From Acuticoccus kalidii (GTDB lineage: Bacteria; Pseudomonadota; Alphaproteobacteria; Rhizobiales; Amorphaceae): a stretch of DNA of 64,000 nt. The stretch is taken from positions 186,001 through 250,000 of the forward strand of contig NZ_JAKGCS010000033.1 in the NCBI RefSeq assembly GCF_021556395.1. Direction: 5' to 3'. The translations under genes were made by a program, and so were the position numbers. Below the pieces are notes generated by a model. That model ran no database searches, was not told the origin of the DNA, and worked only from the letters and a program-made list of their open reading frames with translations. Positions 53,792-63,150 of this stretch are shown here, piece after piece. Within the stretch, counting starts at the first letter, position 1. Each line of letters opens with the position of its first letter.

Positions 53792-54052
53792 CGCTTGGCG
53801 ATCTGTTCCGTGATTAGGACACGAGGGTCGGGCGGAGAGGCCGAACGTGGCCGCGAGGCGTCGTAGCGGAATTTGCGCCACACTCCAACGTCACTTGGTG
53901 TCCTGGGACGTGCTGGCCACTGTGCGCACGCCAGCCTTGCACAAGTCAGTCTTAAGCTTTCCCCCCGGATGACGCTATGAGGGGAAACGCGCGACGCGCG
54001 GATAAGAGACGCATCGCGATCATGCCGTGGACGATGCGCGAGAGGAGGGGAC

Positions 54053-54742
54053 ATGTCGGAGGCGAAACGCCAGGTGGCCGAAGCGGCCGCCGCGATGGTG
54101 AAGCCCGGAATGAGGCTCGGCCTCGGCTCGGGATCGACGGCGCTCTTGTACGTCGAAGCGCTCGGACGGCGCGTCGCCTCGGGTCTCACCCTGCCGCCGG
54201 CGATCGCGACCTCGAAGGCCACCGAGGAGGCCGCCCGCGCCGCCGGCATTCCGCTCGCCGACATGATGTCCGCCGACGCGCCGACCCGGCTTGATCTCGC
54301 GGTCGACGGGGCGGACGAGGTCGATGCGGACCTGTCCGCCATTAAAGGCGGCGGCGCGTGCCTGCTGCGCGAAAAGATCGCAGCCACCATTGCCGACCGA
54401 TTCGTGATGATCGTCGACGCGTCCAAGCGCGTCGAGCGGCTCGGCCGCTTCCCGCTTCCGGTCGAGGTGGTCCCCTTCGGATGGGCGGCCGCATCCGCCG
54501 CGATCGCGACGGGCCTCGGCGTCACCCCCGTTCTTCGGATGGCCGAAGGCGGGCCGCTGGTGACGGACAATGGAAATTATATCCTCGATTGCCCGCTCGA
54601 GGCGATCGCCGATGCGCGGGCCGTGGCGGATCTCCTCTCACCGATCCCCGGCGTCGTGGAGCATGGTCTCTTCGTCGGGTTGGCCGAAGAGGTCCTCATC
54701 GCGGGGCCCGAGGGCGTGACCAGGCTGACGCGTACCCCCTGA
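54053..54742 (+). CDS. rpiA: Ribose-5-phosphate isomerase A
   Basis: A 229-residue isomerase interconverting ribose 5-phosphate and ribulose 5-phosphate. RLGLGSGSTA (residues 21-30) binds the phosphate, DLAVDGADEVD (81-91) carries the catalytic acidic residues, and IKGGGACLLREKI (97-109) with KSV-type Lys follows; NGNYILDCPL is also conserved. The ATG at 54053 follows GAGAGGAGGGG. It is followed, with 1 bp between, by a TRAP transporter permease gene, probably in one operon. The upstream 261 bp (53792-54052) has no supportable gene. Confidence 0.95.
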   Translation: MSEAKRQVAEAAAAMVKPGMRLGLGSGSTALLYVEALGRRVASGLTLPPAIATSKATEEAARAAGIPLADMMSADAPTRLDLAVDGADEVDADLSAIKGGGACLLREKIAATIADRFVMIVDASKRVERLGRFPLPVEVVPFGWAAASAAIATGLGVTPVLRMAEGGPLVTDNGNYILDCPLEAIADARAVADLLSPIPGVVEHGLFVGLAEEVLIAGPEGVTRLTRTP

Positions 54743-54743
54743 T

Positions 54744-56429
54744 ATGGAGCCCATGGCGGACCGCCTGCGCTTCCTGTCGCACCTGACGGCCTCGCTGCTT
54801 CTCGGCATCATCGTCCTCGCGCTGACGACCAACGTGGTGGCGCGGACGTTCGCCTTGCCGATCGTCGGCGCGAGCCTCGTCGCGCAATGGGCGCTGCCGG
54901 CGCTCGCCTTCGCCTCCCTCGCAACGCTCGCGACCTCGGCGCCGGGCCGGCGGCGTTGGCCGGGGCAGGTGATTCTCGGCTTCGTCTTCGCCACCCTCCT
55001 TGCCGGTCTCCTCTCGGCGGGGGAGCGTGTCGGCGGGGTGGAGGCGGTTCTCGGCATCCCGACCGCCTGGCGCTATCATGTCGCCGCGGCGCTGACGGCG
55101 CTCGGCTTCGCGGTGGCGTTGTTGCGCGGCGGGCCGTGGCTCGCGCTCGCCGGTCTCGCGGGGGCGGCGCTCGTTCTTCTGCCGCTGCCGCAACTGCCGC
55201 TTTGGGTGGCGCTCGCCGTCTTCGCCCTGGCGCTTGCCTTCGAGGTGCCGGTGGCGCTCGCACTCGTCGCCGGCGCTGCGCTCGCGCCGGGGCCGCTCTC
55301 CGACGCCGCGATGGCGCAGAGCGTGATGCGCGGCCTCTCGCCCTATGTCCTCCTCGCGATCCCGCTCTTCGTGTTCGCCGCCGCGTTGATGGTGGCGGGC
55401 GGGATCGGCGCGCGCATGGTGGTCGCCGCGCGATGGATCGCGCAGCGCCGGGCGAGCGCGCTCGGCGAGGCGAACGTGGTGACGAGCCTCCTCTTCGGCG
55501 GCGTCTCGGGATCGAGCATCGCGGACGCCGCCCTTGGCGCGCGGCTCCTCGTTCCCGGCATGGTGGCGGCGGGTTATCGGCCGGGCCGTGCCGCGGCGAT
55601 CACCGCGGCCTCCTCGGTCCTTCCGAATGTCCTGCCGCCGTCGATCGCGCTCCTTTTGGCCGCTGCGGCGACCGACCAGTCGGTCGGCGCATTGTGGCTC
55701 GCGGGCGTCGGCGCGGGGCTCACCCTCACGGCAGCGCTGTGGATCGCCGTGCGCCTGACCCCGCCCCAACCCGCCGCTGAGACCGTGGAGGCCGAGCCGG
55801 TGAGGGGGCGCGACGCGCTCCTCGGCGTCCTGCCGCCGGTCGCGATCGCGATCGTGGTCCTCGGGGGCCTCCGCCTCGGCATCGTGACGGCGGTGGAGGC
55901 GGGGCTTCTCGCGGTCTTCATCGCGGCCGCCTTCGCCGCGGCCTTTCGCGGGCTCGGCGCCTTCTTGGCGGCGATCTCCGAGGCGGCGGTGCAGACCGGG
56001 CGCGTCGCCTTCCTGATCGGTGCGGCGACACCGATCGGCTTCCTCTTCGCCACGAGCGGCCTCAAGGCAGCGGCCTTCCTGCCCGCCGGACCGGCGCTCC
56101 TCGTCCTCCTCGCCGCCGCAGGGCTCTGCATCCTCATCGGCACGGTGCTCGATGTCGGCGCGGCGATTCTTCTGATGCTTCCGGTCCTGTTGCCGGCCGC
56201 GGTCGCCGCCGGGTTCGACCCGATCCATGCGACGCTCGTCCTCACGACGGCGCTCCTTCTCGGCGGTCTCACGCCGCCGGTGGGCGTCCTCGTCCTCGTC
56301 GTCAAAGACATCACCAAGGCGCGCGGCGTCTATCGTGCGCTCATTCCCTATTTCGCCGCTCTCGTTCTCGCGGTGGGGGTCCTCCTTCTCGTGCCGGCCT
56401 TGACGGTCGGACTCGTGAAGACCCTCTAG
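54744..56429 (+). CDS. TRAP transporter DctQ-DctM fused permease
   Basis: A 561-residue membrane protein. The first about 150 residues (four hydrophobic helices, AGRLRFLSH-type start through WVALAVFALALAFEVP) correspond in position to the small DctQ subunit; the rest is DctM: LAIPLFVFAAALMVAGGIGA, GSSIADAALGARLLVPGM, SSVLPNVLPPSIALLLAAAA and DVGAAILLMLPVLLPAAVAA, LLLGGLTPPVGVLVLVV. It forms the membrane part of a solute:Na+ symporter working with a DctP binding protein encoded 45 bp downstream. It starts 1 bp after rpiA. Confidence 0.87.
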   Translation: MEPMADRLRFLSHLTASLLLGIIVLALTTNVVARTFALPIVGASLVAQWALPALAFASLATLATSAPGRRRWPGQVILGFVFATLLAGLLSAGERVGGVEAVLGIPTAWRYHVAAALTALGFAVALLRGGPWLALAGLAGAALVLLPLPQLPLWVALAVFALALAFEVPVALALVAGAALAPGPLSDAAMAQSVMRGLSPYVLLAIPLFVFAAALMVAGGIGARMVVAARWIAQRRASALGEANVVTSLLFGGVSGSSIADAALGARLLVPGMVAAGYRPGRAAAITAASSVLPNVLPPSIALLLAAAATDQSVGALWLAGVGAGLTLTAALWIAVRLTPPQPAAETVEAEPVRGRDALLGVLPPVAIAIVVLGGLRLGIVTAVEAGLLAVFIAAAFAAAFRGLGAFLAAISEAAVQTGRVAFLIGAATPIGFLFATSGLKAAAFLPAGPALLVLLAAAGLCILIGTVLDVGAAILLMLPVLLPAAVAAGFDPIHATLVLTTALLLGGLTPPVGVLVLVVKDITKARGVYRALIPYFAALVLAVGVLLLVPALTVGLVKTL

Positions 56430-56474
56430 AGGAGGCGCCGAAATCCATGAGACCCAAGTGATTGGATCCCAAAA

Positions 56475-57443
56475 ATGATACGTCTCGCTGTCACGATCTG
56501 CCTGAGCCTTGCCGCCGGCACCGCTTCGGCCCAAGCGCCCATCACGCTCGCCTCCCAATACGGGCAGGACAAGCCGCAGACCCAGCTCTGGGTCCGTTTC
56601 GCGGAGATCCTCGAGGCCGAGCGCCCCGACGCCTATCGCGTCACGATCACCACCAACGGCGCGCTCGGCGGCGAAAAGGAGGAGGCCGAGGCGATCCGCC
56701 TCGGCGCGATCACCGGCGCTGAATCGACCATCGCCAACCTCACCACCTGGGTGCCGGAGGGGGCCGTCCTCGACTTGCCCTTCCTGTTCGACGGACCGGA
56801 GGAGATCGAGCGCGTTCTCGCCGGGCCCGTCGGCGATCGGCTGAAGGCCGCCTATCGGGCGGAAGGCTTCGAGGTGCCGGCCTTCATCATCTTCGGCTCG
56901 CGTCACCTCCTGTCGGACCGTCCGCTCGCCGATCCGCAGGATGTCTCCGGCCTCACGATGCGCGTCCTCCAGAGCGATCTTCACGTCGCGCTGTGGCGCT
57001 TTCTCGGCGCCAACCCGACGGCGCTGCCGATCACCGAAGCCTACACGGCGCTCTCCAACGGTGTCGTCGACGCTATGGACATGACGAAGTCCGGCTATGA
57101 CGCGTTGAAGCTCTTCGAGGTCGCCCCGGTGCTGACCGAAACGGCGCACATCTGGGCCGTCGGCGTCGTCTATTTCGACGTCGCCTTCTGGGACGGGCTC
57201 AGCGAGGAGGACCGCGCGCTCTTCGACCGCGCCGCCAAGGAGGCCGCCGCCCACTTCAACGAACTCGCCGCGGCCGAACAGGATGCGGCCATGGAGGCGA
57301 CGCTCGACCAGGGGGCGGAGCTGATCGAGGTCGACCAGTCGGTCTGGCGGGCGGCGGTCGCACCCTTCGTCGACGATTATGTGGCCGAGCTCGGCGACCC
57401 GAACGCGCTCGCGGTGCTCGAAGCGATCCGCGAGGCGCGCTGA
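56475..57443 (+). CDS. TRAP transporter substrate-binding protein (DctP family)
   Basis: A 322-residue periplasmic protein with signal peptide MIRLAVTICLSLAAGTASA cleaved before QAPITLAS. It shows the DctP pattern: GALGGEKEEAEAIRLGAITG, VLDLPFLFDGPEEIERVL, GSRHLLSDRPLADPQDVSGL, with the ligand-carboxylate arginine in GLTMRVLQSD and the LSNGVVDAMDM segment. Ligand probably an organic acid, amino acid or similar anion; not determinable. It pairs with the fused permease just upstream and precedes an M19 dipeptidase. Confidence 0.87.
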   Translation: MIRLAVTICLSLAAGTASAQAPITLASQYGQDKPQTQLWVRFAEILEAERPDAYRVTITTNGALGGEKEEAEAIRLGAITGAESTIANLTTWVPEGAVLDLPFLFDGPEEIERVLAGPVGDRLKAAYRAEGFEVPAFIIFGSRHLLSDRPLADPQDVSGLTMRVLQSDLHVALWRFLGANPTALPITEAYTALSNGVVDAMDMTKSGYDALKLFEVAPVLTETAHIWAVGVVYFDVAFWDGLSEEDRALFDRAAKEAAAHFNELAAAEQDAAMEATLDQGAELIEVDQSVWRAAVAPFVDDYVAELGDPNALAVLEAIREAR

Positions 57444-57524
57444 GGGCCTGCCAGCATCCCAATTCGGCGAAACGTTGACGTTGCGGGGGGGCGCCGCCAC
57501 ATCCCAATCATAAGATAGGGATTG

Positions 57525-58631
57525 ATGGGACCGCCCGTGACGCAACGAATCTTCGACGGGCACAATGATGTGCTCCTTCGCCTATGGCAGCGTGACCGCA
57601 CCGGGCGGCGCTTTTTGGAGGGCGGTGACGACGGGCACGTCGATCTCTTGCGTGCACGGCGAGGTGGGCTGAAAGGCGGCCTTTTCGCGACATTCGTGCC
57701 CGATGCCCCACGCGCGCCGCAAGAGCGGCGCGCGCCGGGCGCGGATGGGCGGATCGAAGCGCCGCCTCTCGCCGCGCTCGGCAGGGAGCGGGCGCTCGAC
57801 GTGACGCTCGCCCAGCTCGCGGTTGCCTTCCGCGTCGAACGCGCGTCTGACGGCGCGGTCAAAATCTGCCGGACCGCCGATGAGATCGCCGCCGCCGCCG
57901 CGGACGAGGCGTTCGCGATGATGCTCCACCTCGAGGGCGCCGAGGCGATCGGCCCCGATCTCGACGAACTCGATGTCCTTCATGCCGCGGGTGTCCGCTC
58001 GATCGGTCTCGTCTGGAGCCGGCCGACCATCTTCGGCCACGGCGTACCCTTCCGCTTTCCCGCGACGCCCGATATCGGCGACGGGCTCACCGAGCGCGGC
58101 GTCGCGCTGGTGAAGGCCTGCAACGCGCTCGGCGTCATGGTCGACGTCAGCCATCTGAACGAAAAGGGCTTTTGGGACGTCGTGCGCGTGTCCGATGCGC
58201 CCATCGTCGCGACCCATTCCAATGCTCACGTGATCTGCCCGGTGTCCCGCAACCTCACGGATGCGCAGATGGACGCGATCCGCGACAGCGAAGGCGTGGT
58301 CGGGCTCAATTTCGCGACCTTCTTCCTGCGCGAGGACGGCCAGCGCTCCGTCGAGACGCCGCTTTCGACGATGACGCGGCACCTCGACCACATGCTCGAA
58401 AAGCTCGGGCCGCGCGGTGTCGCGTTCGGTTCGGATTTCGACGGCGCCTTGATCCCGGCGGCGATCGGCGATGCGTCCGGGCTTCAAAACCTCGTCGCGG
58501 CGATGGCGGCGGCCGGTTATGGCGACGATCTGATCGACCAGATCGCCTACCGCAACTGGCTCGACGTTCTCGCCAGAACGCAGCGAATTGCCGCAAGGTC
58601 GACTGGAACGGCCGAGCCACTCACCAGTTGA
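57525..58631 (+). CDS. Membrane dipeptidase family (M19) hydrolase
   Basis: A 368-residue M19 (renal dipeptidase-like) metallohydrolase. Zinc-site residues visible: His13 and Asp15 in DGHNDVLLRL, Glu137 in MLHLEGAEAIG, His210 in MVDVSHLN, His231 in IVATHSNAH, and the FGSDFDGAL motif near the C-terminus. Members cleave dipeptides with a D- or dehydro-residue at the C-terminus and related amides. No signal peptide. The ATG at 57525 is chosen; a TTG three bases earlier and a GTG at 57537 are alternatives. It follows the TRAP binding-protein gene by 81 bp in the same direction, so the transporter may supply its substrate. Confidence 0.88.
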   Translation: MGPPVTQRIFDGHNDVLLRLWQRDRTGRRFLEGGDDGHVDLLRARRGGLKGGLFATFVPDAPRAPQERRAPGADGRIEAPPLAALGRERALDVTLAQLAVAFRVERASDGAVKICRTADEIAAAAADEAFAMMLHLEGAEAIGPDLDELDVLHAAGVRSIGLVWSRPTIFGHGVPFRFPATPDIGDGLTERGVALVKACNALGVMVDVSHLNEKGFWDVVRVSDAPIVATHSNAHVICPVSRNLTDAQMDAIRDSEGVVGLNFATFFLREDGQRSVETPLSTMTRHLDHMLEKLGPRGVAFGSDFDGALIPAAIGDASGLQNLVAAMAAAGYGDDLIDQIAYRNWLDVLARTQRIAARSTGTAEPLTS

Positions 58632-58659
58632 CCTTGCGCCAACACGGGAGGCTTTTTCG

Positions 58660-59103
58660 ATGACGAAATTACCAGCCGACGCTTGGGTCATGGTCGGCGA
58701 CGGCGAAAAGGCGCTGTTTCTGAAAAACGAGGGAGACGAGGTGTATCCCAACCTCGTCGTGGTCCGCACGATGGAGCAATCCAACCCCTCGACGCGTGAG
58801 CAGGGCACCGACGCGCCGGGCCGCTTGAAGGACGGTCCGGGCCATCATTCGAGCGCGGTGGAAGAGGCGGATTGGCACCGCCTCGAAAAGGAGCGGTTCG
58901 CCAAGGACATCGCCGAACGTCTCTACAAGGCCGCGCACAAGGGGCAGTATCGTCACCTCGTGGTTGCGGCGCCGCCGCAGGTTCTCGGCGAACTCCGCAA
59001 GGCGCTTCACAAAGAAGTGTCCGAGCGCATCCTCTTCGACGTGCCGAAGGAGCTGACCAATCATCCCGTGAACGAAATCGAGAAGGCATTGACGTCACAT
59101 TGA
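58660..59103 (+). CDS. Host attachment family protein
   Basis: A 147-residue protein of the host-attachment (AtsE/Host_attach) family. Features are DAWVMVGDGEKALFLKNEGD near the start, DAPGRLKDGPGHHSSAVEEA, DWHRLEKERFAKDIAERLYK and LVVAAPPQVLGELRKALHKE, followed by DVPKELTNHPVNEIE. The family is named after an Agrobacterium attachment locus, but its biochemical role is unproven; the fold resembles eRF1-type domain proteins. The ATG at 58660 follows GGGAGG. It is monocistronic between the dipeptidase and dxs, with 28 bp and 218 bp gaps. Confidence 0.87.
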   Translation: MTKLPADAWVMVGDGEKALFLKNEGDEVYPNLVVVRTMEQSNPSTREQGTDAPGRLKDGPGHHSSAVEEADWHRLEKERFAKDIAERLYKAAHKGQYRHLVVAAPPQVLGELRKALHKEVSERILFDVPKELTNHPVNEIEKALTSH

Positions 59104-59262
59104 CGCGCCTTTTCGGCCTTTTGGTACACGATTTGAAACAAATCGGAAGGTCGCGGCTCTATCGCCGCGGCTTTCATTCGTTCTAAACACGGGTTCGGGC
59201 CGTATGTAGGGTTCGACGGCGAATCTCGACGCCCACCGGAAACGGCAAGCGTTGCACTGCGG

Positions 59263-59290
59263 TTGATTCGACGGATGCAGAATTTATCCT
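59263..59290 (+). promoter_or_regulatory. Possible promoter for dxs
   Basis: TTGATT (59263-59268) and TATCCT (59285-59290) are separated by 16 bp, each with four of six consensus matches. They end about 32 bases before the dxs GTG. Weak evidence, by eye. Confidence 0.35.
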
Positions 59291-59321
59291 CTGTGCAAGA
59301 GACAAGAACGAAGGGCAAACC

Positions 59322-61220
59322 GTGCGTGAGCTTCTGGACCGGGTAAATTCCCCTAGGGATCTGCGGCTTTTGTCCGAGGCGGACTTGCGTCCTCTGGCGG
59401 ACGAGTTGCGCCAGGAGCTGATCGAAATCGTCTCCCAGACCGGCGGGCATCTCGGTGCCGGCCTCGGTGTCGTGGAGCTGACGATCGCGCTCCATTATAT
59501 TTTCGATACCCCGCGCGACACGCTGATCTGGGACGTCGGCCATCAGTGCTATCCGCACAAGATCCTGACCGGCCGGCGCGAGCGGATGACGACGCTGCGC
59601 CAAGGCGGCGGCCTGTCCGGCTTCACCAAGCGCTCCGAGAGCCCTTACGACCCGTTCGGCGCGGCCCATTCCTCGACCTCGATCTCGGCCGGTCTCGGCT
59701 TTGCGACGGCGCGCGACCTCCAGGGCGGCAACAACGAGGTGATTTCGGTCATCGGCGACGGCGCGATGTCGGCGGGTATGGCCTATGAGGCGATGAACAA
59801 TGCCGGCGCGCGCGATGCCCGGCTGATCGTCGTCCTCAACGACAACGACATGTCGATCGCGCCGCCGGTGGGGGCGATGAGCGCCTATCTCGCGCGCCTC
59901 GCCTCGGGCGAGCCGTACACGACGATGCGCGAGGCGCTCAAAGGTCTCGTTCGCCGCCTGCCGCGTTTCGTGGAGCGGGGCGCCGCGCGGGCCGAAGAGT
60001 TCGCCAAGGGCATCACGATGGGCGGCACGCTCTTCGAGGAGCTCGGCTTTTATTATGTCGGCCCGATCGACGGGCACAATTTCGATCACCTTCTGCCGGT
60101 GCTGCGCAACGTGCGCGATGCCGACAACAAGCCCGTCCTCGTCCATGTCGTGACGCAGAAGGGCAAGGGTTATAAGCCGGCCGAAAGCTCGAGCGACAAG
60201 TATCACGGCGTCTCGAAATTCGACGTCATCACCGGGCAGCAGGCCAAGGGCCAGTCGAACGCGCCGAGCTACACCAAGGTGTTCGGCAACACGCTCGTCC
60301 AAGAGGCCCGCAAGGACGACAAGATCGTCGGCATCACCGCCGCGATGCCCTCCGGCACCGGCATCGACCTCTTCGAGAGGGTGTTTCCCGAGCGGACCTT
60401 CGACGTGGGGATCGCCGAGCAGCACGCCGTCACCTTCGCGGCCGGGCTTGCCGCCGGCGGGATGCGCCCGTTCTGCGCCATCTACTCGACCTTCCTGCAG
60501 CGCGGCTACGATCAGGTCGTCCACGATGTGGCGATCCAGAAACTGCCGGTTCGCTTCGCGATCGACCGGGCGGGCTTTGTCGGCGCCGACGGGTCGACGC
60601 ATGCCGGTTCGTTCGATGTCGCCTATCTCGCCTGCCTGCCCGACATGGTGGTGATGGCGGCGGGCGACGAGGCCGAGCTCGTCCACATGGTGACGACCGC
60701 CGCGCGCTATGACGACGGTCCGATCGCCTTCCGCTATCCGCGCGGGGAGGGGATCGGCGTCGAGATGCCCGAGTTCGGCGAGCCGCTTCAGATCGGCAAG
60801 GGTCGCATCCTCAGGGAAGGCAACTCGATCGCCATTCTGTCCTTCGGGGGGCGGCTCGGCGAGGCACTCCAGGCGGCGGAAGATCTCGGCAATCGCGGTC
60901 TTTCCGCGACGGTCGCCGATGCCCGCTTCGCCAAGCCGCTCGATCGCGACCTGATTTTGCGCCTGGCGCGCGAGCATGAGGTGCTGATCACGCTGGAAGA
61001 GGGCTCGATCGGCGGCTTCGGCAGCCATGTCCTCACCCTTCTTGCCCGTGAAGGGGCGCTCGATCGCGGCTTGAAGGTGCGGCCGCTCACATTGCCCGAC
61101 GCCTATATCGATCAGGACAAGCCGGAGGTGATGTACGCCGCGGCCGGCCTCGATGCGGCGGGTATCGTCGCGACGGCGCTCGCCGCGCTCGGCGTCGAGG
61201 CCGTCGCCCACAGAGCCTGA
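59322..61220 (+). CDS. dxs: 1-deoxy-D-xylulose-5-phosphate synthase
   Basis: A 632-residue thiamine-diphosphate enzyme that condenses pyruvate and glyceraldehyde 3-phosphate in the first step of the MEP isoprenoid pathway. [15 protein letters not shown] (72-86), the ThDP motif [18 protein letters not shown] (145-162) with LNDNDMSI, and [32 protein letters not shown] and [15 protein letters not shown] in the transketolase-like domain are diagnostic. It starts at a GTG at 59322 after AAGGGC. The next gene, an SMP-30 family lactonase, begins 8 bp after its stop. Confidence 0.97.
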   Translation: MRELLDRVNSPRDLRLLSEADLRPLADELRQELIEIVSQTGGHLGAGLGVVELTIALHYIFDTPRDTLIWDVGHQCYPHKILTGRRERMTTLRQGGGLSGFTKRSESPYDPFGAAHSSTSISAGLGFATARDLQGGNNEVISVIGDGAMSAGMAYEAMNNAGARDARLIVVLNDNDMSIAPPVGAMSAYLARLASGEPYTTMREALKGLVRRLPRFVERGAARAEEFAKGITMGGTLFEELGFYYVGPIDGHNFDHLLPVLRNVRDADNKPVLVHVVTQKGKGYKPAESSSDKYHGVSKFDVITGQQAKGQSNAPSYTKVFGNTLVQEARKDDKIVGITAAMPSGTGIDLFERVFPERTFDVGIAEQHAVTFAAGLAAGGMRPFCAIYSTFLQRGYDQVVHDVAIQKLPVRFAIDRAGFVGADGSTHAGSFDVAYLACLPDMVVMAAGDEAELVHMVTTAARYDDGPIAFRYPRGEGIGVEMPEFGEPLQIGKGRILREGNSIAILSFGGRLGEALQAAEDLGNRGLSATVADARFAKPLDRDLILRLAREHEVLITLEEGSIGGFGSHVLTLLAREGALDRGLKVRPLTLPDAYIDQDKPEVMYAAAGLDAAGIVATALAALGVEAVAHRA

Positions 61221-61228
61221 GAGAACCC

Positions 61229-62110
61229 ATGACGACAATTGAATGCGTGGACGATACGCGCTCGCTGCTGGGCGAGAGCGCGGTGTGGGACGTTGCCGAC
61301 GGGCTCCTTTATTGGGCCGATATCGACGGCGGCCTCCTCCATCGCTACGACCCGGCCGCCGGCAGAGGGCTCGCCCCGCACGATGTCGGCGAGAAGGTCG
61401 CCGCGATTGCGGTCCGCGAGGCGGGCGGTCTCGTCATCGGGACCGAATCCGGCATTTACACCTACGATTTCGACACCAAGGCGCGGGTGAAGATCGCCGA
61501 TCCCGAGGCCGACCGGCCCGATAACCGCTTCAATGACTGCGTGACCGACCGGCAAGGCCGGTGGTGGCTGGGCTCCTTCGGGATGATGCGCCCCCAGCGG
61601 GCCGAGGCTGCCTTCTGGCGCTTCAATCCCGATCATTCCGTGACGCGCTGGCTCGACGGCGTCTACACCACCAACGGCCTCGCCTTCTCGCCGGACGGGT
61701 CGACGATGTATCTGTCCGACTCCCACCCCGATGTCCGCACCATCTGGGCGTGCGACTACGATATCGATACCGGAATGCCGACCGACCGCCGCGTCTTCTT
61801 CGACACGCGCGAGGTCGCCGGGCGTCCCGATGGCGGCACGGTCGACGCCGACGGATGCTATTGGATGGCCGGTGTCGGGGGCTGGCAACTCGTGCGTCTG
61901 ACGCCGCGCGGCGAGATCGACATGATCATCGACATGCCGGTCGAGCGCCCGTCGAAGCCGATGTTCGGCGGGCCTGATCTCGCGACCCTCTTCGTCACCT
62001 CCATCGGCATCGGTCAGACCGAGGGGACGGAACAACCGCAGGCCGGCAGCCTCTTCGCGGTGACCGGCCTTCCCGTCGGCGGCGTACCGGCCGCGCGTTT
62101 CGCCGGCTGA
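61229..62110 (+). CDS. SMP-30/gluconolactonase/LRE family protein
   Basis: A 293-residue six-bladed beta-propeller hydrolase. The metal ligands are expected at Glu16 (LLGESAVWDV), Asn in YTTNGLAFSPDG and Asp in PDGGTVDADGCYW, with FNDCVTDRQGRWWLGSFG also typical. Such enzymes hydrolyse sugar lactones (for example gluconolactone, xylonolactone, arabinonolactone) in oxidative sugar pathways. It follows dxs by 8 bp, likely co-transcribed, and ends before a strong terminator. There is a glucose dehydrogenase at the far left end of the window, but a functional link is only speculative. Confidence 0.88.
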   Translation: MTTIECVDDTRSLLGESAVWDVADGLLYWADIDGGLLHRYDPAAGRGLAPHDVGEKVAAIAVREAGGLVIGTESGIYTYDFDTKARVKIADPEADRPDNRFNDCVTDRQGRWWLGSFGMMRPQRAEAAFWRFNPDHSVTRWLDGVYTTNGLAFSPDGSTMYLSDSHPDVRTIWACDYDIDTGMPTDRRVFFDTREVAGRPDGGTVDADGCYWMAGVGGWQLVRLTPRGEIDMIIDMPVERPSKPMFGGPDLATLFVTSIGIGQTEGTEQPQAGSLFAVTGLPVGGVPAARFAG

Positions 62111-62158
62111 GATCCGCCGACGTCCCGCATTCCGGCGACATTTGCCGACGCGTCATTC

Positions 62159-62190
62159 AATCGCCCGCCGTCCGGCGGGCGATTTTTTGT
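62159..62190 (+). terminator. Rho-independent terminator after the lactonase gene
   Basis: An 11-bp stem (62159-62169 with 62174-62184, arm AATCGCCCGCC) with a 4-base loop runs into TTTTTT and TTT at 62183-62191. It is 48 bases after the lactonase stop. Confidence 0.9.
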
Positions 62191-62573
62191 TTGAATTGCG
62201 ATGTGGGGCGGACACATCGCGATCATTTTCGGATGTTTCCGAGGCGGCGATCGTATTCTTTCGCCCTCATGGCACATCGTTCGGCCCTATCCCCATCATT
62301 TTCAGCGAATGCCCGTTTATTGAGGCCACACGCGCCGCCGACAGGAGGCCATGCGGCTGCGAAACTTCAACGATGACGGGCTCGCAATTCCATCGAATGT
62401 TAGGGGCTCAACAGCGCCGAGTATTTCGTGCTAGGATTGGTCTGTGCCATTTCCGCGAAGCATGTATGTGCGCGAATGGACCGCGCTGCGCGCGGTCCGC
62501 GTGATGGCGGTCCCGTCTCCTCATTCGGGACATTTCGCAAAGAATTCGCCTCAAGTTGCTGAGGATACAGAAG
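62191..62573. other. Intergenic region between lactonase terminator and usp
   Basis: About 380 bp without a supportable gene; the open frames are short and lack coding character. It is less GC-rich than neighbouring genes and holds a perfect 9-bp hairpin (62478-62498) near the usp start, listed separately. Confidence 0.45.
62478..62498 (+). promoter_or_regulatory. Perfect GC-rich palindrome upstream of usp
   Basis: GGACCGCGC (62478-62486) and GCGCGGTCC (62490-62498) form a perfect 9-bp inverted repeat around TGC. It lies about 75 bases before the usp start codon and could be an operator or a 5'-leader hairpin. Confidence 0.4.
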
Positions 62574-62987
62574 TTGTACAAGAAAATTGTCGTGCCCGTC
62601 GATTTGGAGCACATCGATAAACTGTCAAAAGCGCTCGATGTTGCTGCAAATCTTGGGAAGTTGTTCGAAGCCGAGCTGATTTATGTCGGGGTGACGCCGA
62701 CGGTTCCGACCACGGTCGCCCACAATCCGGACGAGTATGTCGCCAAGCTCAAGGCGTTCACGACGTCCGAATCCGGGCGACGCGGCCATCCGGCGACGTC
62801 GAAGGCGTTCACGAGCCACGATCCCAGCATCGATATCGATCAGTACCTGCCGCGGGCCGTCGCCGAAGTCGGCGGCGATCTCGTGGTGATGGCCTCGCAC
62901 GTTCCCGGATTTTTCGACCGATTTTGGCCGAGCCACGGAGAAAACCTCGCGTCCCATACGAACGCGTCGGTTTTCCTCGTCCGTTAG
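62574..62987 (+). CDS. Universal stress protein UspA family
   Basis: A 137-residue UspA-fold protein: MYKKIVVPVDLEHIDKLSKA at the start, LFEAELIYVGVTPTVP, and the C-terminal VGGDLVVMASHVPGFFDRFW, ASHTNASVFLVR. The ATP-binding motif G-x-x-G-9x-G-S/T is not recognisable (AxHxPG appears instead), so it is more like UspA proteins that do not bind ATP. The TTG at 62574 is preferred because GAGG lies nine bases upstream and the protein then begins with the conserved KKIVVPVD strand; a TTG at 62556 is an alternative. Confidence 0.8.
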   Translation: MYKKIVVPVDLEHIDKLSKALDVAANLGKLFEAELIYVGVTPTVPTTVAHNPDEYVAKLKAFTTSESGRRGHPATSKAFTSHDPSIDIDQYLPRAVAEVGGDLVVMASHVPGFFDRFWPSHGENLASHTNASVFLVR

Positions 62988-63150
62988 ACCGCGGTCCGGC
63001 GGCATGGAGCATGTCGCCACTCGACACGACACGACGCGGACCGGGGACGGGCGCCGACGACGCACGATCGCCCGTCTCCAGCGCGCCGGCCGCGCTTCAT
63101 GCGGCACCGAACACAACGCCTGACACGACCCAAGACGAAGGACATCAACC

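Noticed and set aside
54696-57563. A 955-residue open frame on the minus strand opposite the TRAP permease and DctP genes
   Set aside because: It is an antisense mirror frame produced by high-GC codon bias: composition is dominated by Arg, Glu, Asp and Gly, with no recognisable domain, while the plus-strand proteins have signal peptides, membrane helices and family motifs.
59061-61238. A 725-residue open frame antisense to dxs
   Set aside because: Dxs is fully recognisable on the plus strand over the same span; the antisense frame has only low-complexity charged sequence.
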